In this document: positions 53,701-61,759 of the stretch, one piece after another
Numbering within the stretch: position 1 is the first letter of the stretch
Layout: each line of letters opens with the position of its first letter
From: Rhodonellum psychrophilum GCM71 = DSM 17998
GTDB lineage: Bacteria; Bacteroidota; Bacteroidia; Cytophagales; Cyclobacteriaceae
Assembly (NCBI RefSeq): GCF_000381545.1
Contig: NZ_KB906673.1
Span: 62,001-126,000 of the forward strand
Direction of reading: 5' to 3'
DNA length: 64,000 nt
Program-made: the position numbers and the translations under genes
Notes under the pieces: generated by a model
Database searches by the model: none
Told to the model about the DNA's origin: nothing
What the model saw: the letters and a program-made list of their open reading frames with translations, nothing else

Positions 53701-55215
53701 TGAGAGTACCGCAAGTGGCGTATCTGCACCCATGGAACCCAATGGTTCATAAGCCGTGTCACCCATAGGCGCAAGCACAACTTTCAAATCCTCAGAGGTG
53801 TAACCAAATATCGTTTGTCTCTTTTTGATTTCCTCAGTCCTGTAGGGTTGATCGAGTTCTTTTGGATTGGGCATGACCCTAAGCTTCAATCTTTCTTCCC
53901 GCACCCAGTTGTCATAGGGCTTGTTGTCACAGACGCTTGCCTTGACTTCATCGTCAAAAGAAATTTTTCCTTTTTCCAGATCCACCCAAAGCATTTTTCC
54001 TGGGCTTATCCTTCCTTTTTCCTTGATCGTAGATTCCCTCACAGGCAGAGACCCCGCTTCCGAGGACAAAATCAACCTGTCATCCGAGGTGATCAAATAC
54101 CTTAGCGGACGAAGACCATTTCGGTCCAAAGTGGCACCAAGTGATTTTCCGTCGGTAAACAACAAGGCGGCAGGCCCATCCCAAGGCTCCATCAGTGCAG
54201 CATGGAATTTATAAAACGCCTTTCGGTCCTTGTCCATCATCTGATTGTCTTGCCATGCTTCAGGAACAAGCATCATCATCACGTGTGGCAATGATCTCCC
54301 ACTAAGCGTCAGCAGCTCTACCAACGCATCAAGATTCGCTGAATCGGAGTAATGTTGATTGGTCACAGGCATTAGTTTGGACAATTCATCATCCGAAAAA
54401 TGTACTGATTTCATCAGTGTCATCTTGGACTTCATCTTGTTCAAATTTCCCCTGATGGTATTGATTTCACCATTGTGTGAAAGATAGCGGAAGGGTTGTG
54501 CCAACCTCCAATTTGGGAAAGTATTGGTGGAAAATCTGGAGTGGACGATTGCCAATCCTGAAGTGATCTTATTGTTTTGAAGATCTTTATAAAAAGGCAA
54601 AACCTGATCGGTTCTCAACTGGCCTTTATAGATAAGTGTAAATGCACTGAAGCTGGCAAAATAGAATGCATTGTTCACCCCAGAAATCGTCTCATTGATG
54701 ATTCTAGAGGAATAATTGCGAAGCACATACAGCTTTCTTTCCAAGTCGATCCCTTGCAGCCCCTCTTGATGGGACACAAAGACCTGCTCAATGTTTGGCA
54801 TGACTTCCAAAGCCCCAGAACCAGGGACGGTTTCGTCGACTGGAACCTCTCTATAGCCGATCAATTTGAATCCCAAATCCTTGATGATCTGATTCAGTTG
54901 TTCTTTGGACTTCTTATAAAGCTGCTTGTTTCTGGGAAAAAAGGTCATCCCGACGCCATAATTTCCAGCCTCGGGTATATTGAATCCTGCCCTGGAGGAG
55001 ACTTCCTTTAAAAATGAGTGTGGGATTTGGATCAGGATGCCAGCACCGTCCCCAGTCTTGGGGTCGCTTCCTCTTCCGCCTCTGTGCTCCATATTGCTCA
55101 GCATGAAAAGAGCATCACTGATTGTTTCATGGGTTTTATTCCCCTTCACATTCACTACCGCTCCAATACCGCAGGAATCATGTTCGAATTCTGATCGATA
55201 TAAGCCTTCATTCAT
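50725..55215 (-). CDS. gltB: Glutamate synthase large subunit
   Basis: The 1496-residue protein has an N-terminal glutaminase domain whose nucleophile is the Cys in [12 protein letters not shown] (Cys15), so a short propeptide should be removed. A central domain and the FMN/synthase domain follow, with [23 protein letters not shown] and [15 protein letters not shown]. The iron-sulfur site is in [15 protein letters not shown]. The C-terminal beta-helix GXGXG domain is [14 protein letters not shown] and [27 protein letters not shown]. Length and order are standard. It is first in the operon with gltD. Confidence 0.97.
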   Translation of the reverse strand: [1496 protein letters not shown]

Positions 55216-55621
55216 TATATAATAGTTTTAATAGGTTTTTAAGATTGAGTTGCAAAATTTACAAAAAAATTTCTTTTTATTAAAATTCAAGCAACAAACA
55301 AGGCATTAAAATATAGAGTTCACACCTAATTAAACCATTAATTGAAATTGGCAATAATTTATATTACACTCCTTTTTTAATCAATTTTTCAATTGAAATA
55401 CATTTTTATTAAAAACAGGTCTCTATTTAAACCATATTTTCCACAAATTCCGTAATTGATTGAAAAATAGGTTTTTCTGAATTTTATTGAAAAAATTTTC
55501 AGATTTTTCTCCTGCATTTTTAAAACAGGGGCATTACTTCAAAGACAACAAAAAATATTATAAAACATTATACTTTAAATATAAAAAAAACATTCTTTTT
55601 ATTTCGCAGCTAAATTCTGGT
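55216..55621. other. 406-base very AT-rich gap between gldE and gltB
   Basis: The gap holds the gltB promoter. On -, TAAATTTTG (55261-55253) is a near match to the -7 consensus with one extra base. No terminator-quality hairpin for gldE is obvious. There is no reading frame for a GldD-like lipoprotein. Homopolymer runs dominate. Confidence 0.4.
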
Positions 55622-56971
55622 TCAATCTTCGTTATGGCCCACATTATCCTCGCTATCAGAAAGAAGATGGACTTTGATCTTTTTGATTTTACGGGTATCC
55701 ATGGAAAGTATGGTAAATTCAAAATTCTCAAAAACAATCTTCGACCCATTCTTGGGAAAACTGGAATTGATTTCAAGTAAAAGCCCACCCAATGATTCAC
55801 TTTCCCCTTTCACCTCGTCGAAGATCTGGGTGTCCAAATCAAGCTTTTTGCAAAAATCGTTGAGCGATATTTTTCCTTCGAAAACAAAAGTTTGAGGGTC
55901 CAATTCTTTGAAATAAAAATCCTCTACATCGTCAAATTCATCGTTGATCTCACCGATGATTTCCTCAATCAAGTCCTCAAAAGTAACCAATCCTGATGTG
56001 CCGCCGTATTCATCAACCACAATCGCCATATGGACCCTTCTTTGCTGAAAGTCCTTCAACAAGGAATCCACTTTCTTGTTTTCCGGCACAAAAAAACCTT
56101 TCCTGACAAATTTCTGCCATTCAAAATCCTCCTGGTTGTCAATGTGGGCCAAAAGATCCTTGATATAAAGAATTCCTTCTATGCTGTCGATCGTTTCGCG
56201 GTATACCGGGATTCTGGAATATCCACTTTTATTGATTTTATCCATCAACTCATGAAAGTCTGTCCCGATTTCCACTGCTGTGATTTCCATTCTGGAATGC
56301 ATCACCTGCTTCACAGACAAAGTCCCAAAATTCACAATTCCCCTTAAAATATCTTTTTCTTCGTCCGTCGTGTCTTCGGCGGTAATCTCCAATGCCTGGT
56401 GCAATTCCCCAACTGACATTGAATATCCTTTTCGTTCAATTCTCCTTTCGATAATATTGCTGATGGACATCAAGAAAAAAGAAAGTGGCTTCAGTATCGT
56501 TGAAAAAAACGACAAAGGCTTGGCCATCATCAATGAAAACTCAATTTTGGCCTTGGTTGCGTACACCTTTGGAACGATTTCACCAAAGAATACGATGGCG
56601 AATGTAACGCCTACAGTTTGAACCAAAATGATCACAATGCCAGATGCACCTGTACCAAACAATGTCCAGGTGACAAAGGTGGTCAGCGTGACTATGCCTA
56701 CGTTGATAAGGTTGTTTAAGATCAAGACCGTACTCAACAACTGCTGAGGGGATCCAACCAATTCTATCACTTTGTTTGCCCTGTCATCAGATTGACTATC
56801 CAGCCCCCCAAGATCATTTGCGTCAAGGGAAAAAAAAGCAACTTCTGATCCGGATATCAAGCCAGAAAGAATTAAAAGAATAATAAAAATCAATCCATTT
56901 AACAAAAGATAGCCAGCTGAAATGGGGGCCATTTCAGCCAGCAAAAGTATACTCGGATAGGGGTCGTCCAT
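55622..56971 (-). CDS. gldE: GldE, gliding-motility-associated CNNM/CorC-like membrane protein
   Basis: The 449-residue protein has a DUF21/CNNM membrane domain (about 18-190, four segments, with LSGLISGSEVAFFSLDANDL). Two CBS domains follow (about 215-340, including HSRMEITAVE and IVVDEYGGTSGLVTFEDLIEEIIGEI). A CorC/HlyC C-terminal domain ends it (about 355-440). In Bacteroidota this family member, downstream of mutY and ssb, is GldE, which supports GldD in gliding and type IX secretion. Start: the ATG at 56971; the codon before it is a TTG. No gldD follows, which is unusual for this locus in flavobacteria. Confidence 0.85.
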   Translation of the reverse strand: MDDPYPSILLLAEMAPISAGYLLLNGLIFIILLILSGLISGSEVAFFSLDANDLGGLDSQSDDRANKVIELVGSPQQLLSTVLILNNLINVGIVTLTTFVTWTLFGTGASGIVIILVQTVGVTFAIVFFGEIVPKVYATKAKIEFSLMMAKPLSFFSTILKPLSFFLMSISNIIERRIERKGYSMSVGELHQALEITAEDTTDEEKDILRGIVNFGTLSVKQVMHSRMEITAVEIGTDFHELMDKINKSGYSRIPVYRETIDSIEGILYIKDLLAHIDNQEDFEWQKFVRKGFFVPENKKVDSLLKDFQQRRVHMAIVVDEYGGTSGLVTFEDLIEEIIGEINDEFDDVEDFYFKELDPQTFVFEGKISLNDFCKKLDLDTQIFDEVKGESESLGGLLLEINSSFPKNGSKIVFENFEFTILSMDTRKIKKIKVHLLSDSEDNVGHNED

Positions 56972-57032
56972 CAAAATTTTAAATGATCACCGCAAAATTA
57001 ACCAATTCCTGATGAAAATTTCAAAAAACATA

Positions 57033-57488
57033 TCAGAATGGCAAATCGTCATCCGTGGATGCACTTTCCATCACCGGTGGATTGGGACTGTTCATCGCTG
57101 GTTTGTTTGCATAATTTCCAGATGGCTGTTGTTCGGAAGCAGTGCTGCCACCCTCAGGTCTTCCACCCAGCATGGTAAAGCTTAAGACCCTAATCCTGAC
57201 TTTTTTACGATTGTTCCCCTGCTCATCCTGCCAAGTATCCGTTTTGATTTTTCCCTCCACATAGAGTTGCATGCCTTTTTTAAGGTATTGTTCTGCGATT
57301 CTAGCTTGACCGTCCCATAATTCCAAATCATGCCATTCGGTATTGTCAACCCTATTGCCACTTTTGTCTTTGTAGGATTCTGTCGTGGCCAAACTGATAT
57401 TGGCGACAACTTTGTCACCTTCCAAGTGCTTTACTTCAGGATCTGCACCTAGGTTACCTATTAAAATTACTTTATTTACTCCTGCCAT
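57033..57488 (-). CDS. ssb: Single-stranded DNA-binding protein
   Basis: The 151-residue protein has the OB fold start GVNKVILIGNLGADPEVK. TEWHDLELWDGQARIAEQYLKKGMQLYVEGKIKTDTWQD follows. A Gly/Pro/Gln-rich linker and the acidic tip DDDLPF complete it; the tip recruits repair and replication proteins. It lies between mutY and gldE on - and is probably co-transcribed with both. Confidence 0.96.
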   Translation of the reverse strand: MAGVNKVILIGNLGADPEVKHLEGDKVVANISLATTESYKDKSGNRVDNTEWHDLELWDGQARIAEQYLKKGMQLYVEGKIKTDTWQDEQGNNRKKVRIRVLSFTMLGGRPEGGSTASEQQPSGNYANKPAMNSPNPPVMESASTDDDLPF

Positions 57489-57536
57489 ATTTTTGAATTT
57501 ATTGTGTGTAAAAAAATTTGAACATGAATTTAGGCA

Positions 57537-58610
57537 TTATTTTTCACCGTTCAAAAACTTAAGGATCAGCCTAGGTTTACCAAGGTTCTCCAACTCCGAG
57601 TCATTGACAAGGAGGTAGCCTTGTTTTTCTGCCCAGATCAATAGATTAGCCCGATGTATTCTTTCTATCTCCAGGGAAATAAATTTTGCGAAAATTCTTT
57701 GATGGGTAAGCAAGTGCTTGAATATTTTTCCTGAATTGAGATTGACAGTTGGATCCAAGGAATTGAGTTCAGGGTCCAAGAGGAGAAGCTGCAGATTCTC
57801 CAAATCCAGGTCATTGCTTTCAATCAGCGGGAAATCATGCAATCCTTGCCAAATATCGCCGGCTGTTCTTTGTCGAATCACGGTTTCGTTTCCGCTCGTG
57901 ATGTGCAGATAAGTAAAGAATCTTTCCTTGACCTTGATTTTTTTGGCTTTGAAGGGGAGCTGATCGACCATTTCTTTGTTAAAAGCAAAACATCCTTCCA
58001 TTAAAGGGCAATCCAGACAGTTTGGATTTTTGGGTTTGCATTGAAGGGAACCAAACTCCATGATGGATTGGTTGAATTCTCCTGGGGCAGATATTGGAAT
58101 GATTTGATTTGCCAAGGTTTCAAATTCCCTTTTCCCCGCGGGACTTGCTATATCTGTTTCTATTCCAAAATACCGACTCAAGACCCTGAACACATTTCCA
58201 TCCACAACCGCTGCGGCTTCGCCAAAAGCAAAGGAAGAGATGGCGGCAGCAGTGTAGGAACCCACACCTTTTAACTTCAACAATTCTTTGTAGGAACCAG
58301 GAAATTCCCCACCATGAATTTCAACGATGTCTTTTGCGCACTGATGCAGGTTACGTGCCCTGCTATAATAACCCAAGCCTTGCCAAAGCCGCATCACCTC
58401 CTCATCTGGTGCTTGTGCCAAATCCTGCACTTTGGGATAGTTTTGAAGAAATTTCTCGAAATATGGGAGTCCTTGGGCTACGCGTGTTTGTTGCAGAATC
58501 ACTTCGGACAACCAAATGATATAGGGGTCATTGGTGTTTCTCCAAGGCAAATCTCTTTTGTTTGGGCCATACCAATCCAACAATCTATGGGCAAAATGCT
58601 TATATTTCAA
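57537..58610 (-). CDS. mutY: A/G-specific adenine glycosylase
   Basis: The 357-residue enzyme removes adenine opposite 8-oxoguanine. The catalytic Glu is in LSEVILQQTRV (Glu36) and the catalytic Asp in AAVVDGNVFRVLSR (Asp137). The helix-hairpin-helix is LLKLKGVGSYTAAAISSF. The 4Fe-4S cluster cysteines are Cys191, 198, 201 and 207. A C-terminal NUDIX-like domain (about 225-350) recognises 8-oxoguanine. The start must be a TTG at 58610; the protein would otherwise lose its conserved beginning. It heads the mutY-ssb-gldE string. Confidence 0.95.
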   Translation of the reverse strand: MKYKHFAHRLLDWYGPNKRDLPWRNTNDPYIIWLSEVILQQTRVAQGLPYFEKFLQNYPKVQDLAQAPDEEVMRLWQGLGYYSRARNLHQCAKDIVEIHGGEFPGSYKELLKLKGVGSYTAAAISSFAFGEAAAVVDGNVFRVLSRYFGIETDIASPAGKREFETLANQIIPISAPGEFNQSIMEFGSLQCKPKNPNCLDCPLMEGCFAFNKEMVDQLPFKAKKIKVKERFFTYLHITSGNETVIRQRTAGDIWQGLHDFPLIESNDLDLENLQLLLLDPELNSLDPTVNLNSGKIFKHLLTHQRIFAKFISLEIERIHRANLLIWAEKQGYLLVNDSELENLGKPRLILKFLNGEK

Positions 58611-58668
58611 AATAGGGAATTTTATCAGGTTACTTTTTCATCAAACAAATGAAGCTAATTTTGAACAA

Positions 58669-58703
58669 TTTGTTTTTATATTGAAATGCTTAGTGTAAAT
58701 TTG
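58669..58703 (+). promoter_or_regulatory. Promoter of the HU gene
   Basis: TTTG at 58669-58672 and TAAATTTG at 58696-58703 are 23 bases apart. The -7 is an exact TAnnTTTG, followed by C. The leader to the GTG start would be about 60 bases. Confidence 0.5.
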
Positions 58704-58770
58704 CAATCCCAAAAACAGTTGGTTAATAGGTCGTTAAGCTTATTCGATAACAAATTAAATATAATCTACA

Positions 58771-59079
58771 GTGACTAAAGCAGAAGTAATCACCAAGATC
58801 TCGGACAAAACAGGAATCCAGAAAGACGATGTAACTCAGACAATTGAGGCATTCTTCAAGGTAGTAAAAGATTCCATGGCAGACGGGGAGAACATTTATG
58901 TAAGAGGTTTTGGCAGCTTCATTAACAAGAAGAGGGCTAGAAAAATCGCAAGAAATATCTCCAAAAATACAGCTATCGTAATCGATGAGCATTATGTACC
59001 GGCCTTTAAGCCTTCAAAAGTGTTTATTGAGAAAATCAAAAACAGCAAGAAAATAAAGGAATTATCTCCTCAGGAATAG
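58771..59079 (+). CDS. HU/IHF-family DNA-binding protein
   Basis: The 102-residue protein has the HU fold: TKAEVITKISDKTGIQKDDVTQTIEAFFKVV, then GENIYVRGFGSFINKKRARKIARNISKNTAI, and the DNA-contact end VPAFKPSKVFIEKIKNS. The canonical RNP at the tip of the beta arm is not seen; the arm reads ARNISKN. The start is GTG. A short Lys-rich, then acidic C-terminal extension goes beyond normal HU. The stop codon lies inside an overlapping hairpin pair that precedes the TPR gene. Confidence 0.92.
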   Translation: MTKAEVITKISDKTGIQKDDVTQTIEAFFKVVKDSMADGENIYVRGFGSFINKKRARKIARNISKNTAIVIDEHYVPAFKPSKVFIEKIKNSKKIKELSPQE

Positions 59080-59097
59080 TCCTGAGGACTATTTTTT
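59067..59097 (+). promoter_or_regulatory. Overlapping alternative hairpins (terminator/antiterminator-like) between HU and the TPR gene
   Basis: Stem A is TCCTCAGGA (59067-59075) with TCCTGAGGA (59080-59088). Stem B is AATAGTCC (59075-59082) with GGACTATT (59086-59093), followed by TTTT. The arms overlap, so only one stem can form at a time. Stem B has the form of an intrinsic terminator. The HU stop codon TAG (59077-59079) lies in the loop of A and in an arm of B. A ribosome at this stop would block both. Confidence 0.5.
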
Positions 59098-59101
59098 CTC
59101 T

Positions 59102-59920
59102 ATGAAAAAAACCCAAATCTTAGTTCTCGCCTTGGCAATAATTGCTATCGGCGTTTTATTTCTCCTTCCGAGGGTAATTATCGACAATGACGAGGGCAAT
59201 TCAGAAATATCCAGTAATGAAGCAAACCCTGTGGCAGAAACCGAAGCATTGCACAATGCGCCAATTTCTGCTTCTGAAAGGGAAACGATCACCTCACTTG
59301 TGACAAAACTGGATAGAGAAGAAAATAAAGAAAAATTCGTTACCTTCGCAGACTCTATCGCTTTATTGTACAACCAAATCGGTAAATTTGACAGCGCAGC
59401 ATTTTATTATGAAAGGGCTGCAGAAAAAATTGACAATGCCGAGAGATGGGAAAAAGCGGGAAATGCGTATTACGAGGCATTTGGTTTTGCTTTGAATGAC
59501 CAAAAACTCGTTTTTCTTGCTGAAAAAACAAGGAATTACCTCAATAAGGTTTTGGAAAAAGATCCAAAACGATTGGATTTAAAAACAAAGGTTGCCATGA
59601 CTTATGTTTCCTCCTCCAACCCAATGCAAGGCATCACCATGCTGAGGGAAATATTGGAAGAAGATCCACAAAACGAACAAGCGATTTTCAATATGGGCCT
59701 GCTATCAATGCAATCCGGCCAATACAAAAGAGCTGCTGAACGTTTTGAGGAATTGGTAAAATTGTATCCGGAAAACATTCAGGGTCAGTTTTACTTGGGA
59801 GTGAGTTATTTCGAATCAAAACAAAATAATAAAGCAAAAAAGCAGTTCCAGATAGTCAAAAGCACGAGTACAGACCCTATGGTGCTGTCAAGTGTAGAAA
59901 GTTACTTGGAAAGGTTATAA
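59102..59920 (+). CDS. Membrane-anchored TPR protein
   Basis: The 272-residue protein has an N-terminal signal anchor (QILVLALAIIAIGVLFLLP), a polar acidic linker (about 30-70), and TPR motifs. These include ALLYNQIGKFDSAAFYYERAAEKID, MTYVSSSNPMQGITMLREILEEDP, NMGLLSMQSGQYKRAAERFEELVKLYP and YLGVSYFESKQNNKAKKQFQIV. It should face the periplasm. TPR proteins bind partners; none is evident. The place between HU and the COX24-like peptide and RNase G appears to be a recurring order in this group, to my memory. Confidence 0.87.
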   Translation: MKKTQILVLALAIIAIGVLFLLPRVIIDNDEGNSEISSNEANPVAETEALHNAPISASERETITSLVTKLDREENKEKFVTFADSIALLYNQIGKFDSAAFYYERAAEKIDNAERWEKAGNAYYEAFGFALNDQKLVFLAEKTRNYLNKVLEKDPKRLDLKTKVAMTYVSSSNPMQGITMLREILEEDPQNEQAIFNMGLLSMQSGQYKRAAERFEELVKLYPENIQGQFYLGVSYFESKQNNKAKKQFQIVKSTSTDPMVLSSVESYLERL

Positions 59921-59950
59921 ATAATTGTTCAACTTTAAATATACATCATC

Positions 59951-60046
59951 ATGCCTTGCGGTAAAAAAAGAAAAAGACATAAAATCGCTACGCACAAGCG
60001 TAAGAAAAGATTAAGAAAAAACAGACATAAGAATAAGAAGAAGTAG
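59951..60046 (+). CDS. Very small basic protein of the COX24/AURKAIP1 type
   Basis: The 31-residue peptide begins MPCGKKRKRHKIATHKRKKR and ends in a Lys-rich tail. About two-thirds of its residues are Lys, Arg or His. The pattern KRxRHK-(3)-HKRKKR-(2)-KNRHK resembles the COX24/AURKAIP1 C-terminal domain, found on the small subunit of mitochondrial ribosomes (mS38). A ribosome-bound role in Bacteroidota is therefore plausible, but inferred. It lies 30 bases after the TPR gene. Its stop codon is in a hairpin. Confidence 0.8.
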   Translation: MPCGKKRKRHKIATHKRKKRLRKNRHKNKKK

Positions 60047-60062
60047 TACACTTCTTCTTATT
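60032..60062 (+). terminator. Hairpin over the end of the COX24-like gene, upstream of rng
   Basis: AATAAGAAGAAGT (60032-60044) and ACTTCTTCTTATT (60050-60062) form a perfect 13-bp, AU-rich stem with loop AGTAC. TGAG and TTTTT follow. The stop codon TAG (60044-60046) lies at the loop. It may partly terminate transcription or act as a processing site before rng. Confidence 0.5.
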
Positions 60063-60110
60063 TGAGTTTTTACATTAAACGTTCATTTACATTATAAACA
60101 GAGACACGAT

Positions 60111-61682
60111 TTGAGCACAGAATTAGTAATCGATTCTGCTCAAGGCGGTAGTCGCATAGCCCTTTTGAAGGACAAAAACTTGGTAGAGCTCCACTCCGGT
60201 GGGGAAGACAACCAGTTTAAAGTCGGTGATATTTATCTGGGTACGGTTCGTAAAATTGTCAATGGGCTCAATGCAGCCTTCATAGACGTTGGTTATGAAA
60301 AGGACGCTTTCCTGCATTATCAGGATTTGGGTCCGCAGATCAACAGCTTGAACAAATACACGAAGCAGATACTCACTCAAAATGCCACCAACTACAACTT
60401 AAAAGGGTTTGGTTTGGAGCCTGAAATAGAAAAGCTTGGGAAAATTTCCAATGTCCTTTCTAAAAACAGCCAAATATTGGTTCAGGTTGTAAAAGAGCCG
60501 ATCTCAACGAAAGGCCCACGACTATCGTGTGAGCTCTCCATTGCCGGTCGCTATTTGGTAATGGTCCCATTTTCGGATTCTGTCAACGTATCGAAAAAAA
60601 TACGAAGTGCAGAAGAGAGAAGAAGACTGGTCCGACTCATCACTTCCATCAAACCCGCCAACTTTGGCGTCATCATCAGAACCGTTGCCGAAGGCCAATC
60701 CGTCATAGAATTGGACAAAGACCTCAGGAATCTGGTGACCACTTGGGAAGAAGGAATGAAAAAATTGGCCAAAGCCAAAGGCCGCGACAAGGTAATCGGA
60801 GAAATGAGCATGGCATCCTCCATCATTAGAGACCTGCTCAACGAATCATTCGATGCAATCACAGTAGAGGATGAGTTGATTTTCGATCAGATTCGGACTT
60901 ATATAAGGACGATTGCCCCTGAAAAAGAAAAAATTGTCAAGCTTTACAATGGTAAAGCAAAGCTCTTTGAAAGTTTTGGAATAGAAAAGCAGATCAAAAG
61001 CTTGTTTGGTCAGACGATAAGTCTTCCACAAGGCGGTTATGTTATCATTGAACATACCGAAGCCCTTCACGTCGTCGACGTGAACAGCGGAAATAAATCC
61101 AATCAAGAAAGTGACCAGGAAACAACGGCCTTAAAAACCAACCTGGCAGCTGTAAAAGAAATTGCCCGACAACTACGCCTCCGAGACATGGGAGGCATCA
61201 TCGTCATTGACTTCATAGACATGAAAAAAGCCGACAACAAGAAGGCTATTTATGAAGCGATGAAAGACGAAATGAAATCTGACAGGTCAAAAAACACTGT
61301 TTTGCCGCTTACCAAATTTGGTCTCTTGCAGATCACCAGGCAGCGGGTAAGACCTGAAGTAAACATTGTCACCAAAGAAACCTGCCCAGCCTGTAATGGC
61401 ACCGGCAAGATTCAGGCTTCCATATTGGTCGCCGACAAATTGGAAACAGACCTCGAGCATATCGCTACTATCCAAAATGTTTCAAGCATACACATCGGGC
61501 TTCACCCATACCTGTATGCATATTTTACCAACGGGATTATTTCCCAACGTGTAAAATGGTTTTTCAAATATTTTAAGTGGGTAAAACTGATCAGAGATTC
61601 CTCACTACCCGTGACGGAGTACAGATTCCTGGACGACTCAGGAGAAGAAATAGAACTAACAGTAAAAAGCGAGATCGAATAG
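60111..61682 (+). CDS. rng: Ribonuclease G/E family endoribonuclease
   Basis: The 523-residue protein has the S1-like domain (FKVGDIYLGTVRKIVNGLNAAFIDVGYEKDAFLHYQDLG). The catalytic DNase-I-like region holds the Asp residues in VVDVNSGNKS and GIIVIDFIDMKKADNK. The zinc-link motif is CPACNGTGKI. It has the short RNase G form without the long scaffold tail of E. coli RNase E. It processes rRNA precursors and mRNA ends. The start is a TTG at 60111. It is the last gene of the HU-TPR-COX24 string and has a strong terminator. Confidence 0.94.
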   Translation: MSTELVIDSAQGGSRIALLKDKNLVELHSGGEDNQFKVGDIYLGTVRKIVNGLNAAFIDVGYEKDAFLHYQDLGPQINSLNKYTKQILTQNATNYNLKGFGLEPEIEKLGKISNVLSKNSQILVQVVKEPISTKGPRLSCELSIAGRYLVMVPFSDSVNVSKKIRSAEERRRLVRLITSIKPANFGVIIRTVAEGQSVIELDKDLRNLVTTWEEGMKKLAKAKGRDKVIGEMSMASSIIRDLLNESFDAITVEDELIFDQIRTYIRTIAPEKEKIVKLYNGKAKLFESFGIEKQIKSLFGQTISLPQGGYVIIEHTEALHVVDVNSGNKSNQESDQETTALKTNLAAVKEIARQLRLRDMGGIIVIDFIDMKKADNKKAIYEAMKDEMKSDRSKNTVLPLTKFGLLQITRQRVRPEVNIVTKETCPACNGTGKIQASILVADKLETDLEHIATIQNVSSIHIGLHPYLYAYFTNGIISQRVKWFFKYFKWVKLIRDSSLPVTEYRFLDDSGEEIELTVKSEIE

Positions 61683-61702
61683 ATCCAGCATTTTCAGAAT
61701 CA

Positions 61703-61741
61703 AAAAGGGCACGAAGGGATAAACCTTTCGTGCCCTTTTTG
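61703..61741. terminator. Bidirectional terminator between rng and the SIMPL gene
   Basis: AAAAAGGGCACGAA (61703-61716) and TTCGTGCCCTTTTT (61728-61741) form a perfect 14-bp stem. The A and T runs let it end both convergent genes. Confidence 0.92.
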
Positions 61742-61759
61742 ATTATATGGGAAGACGAT

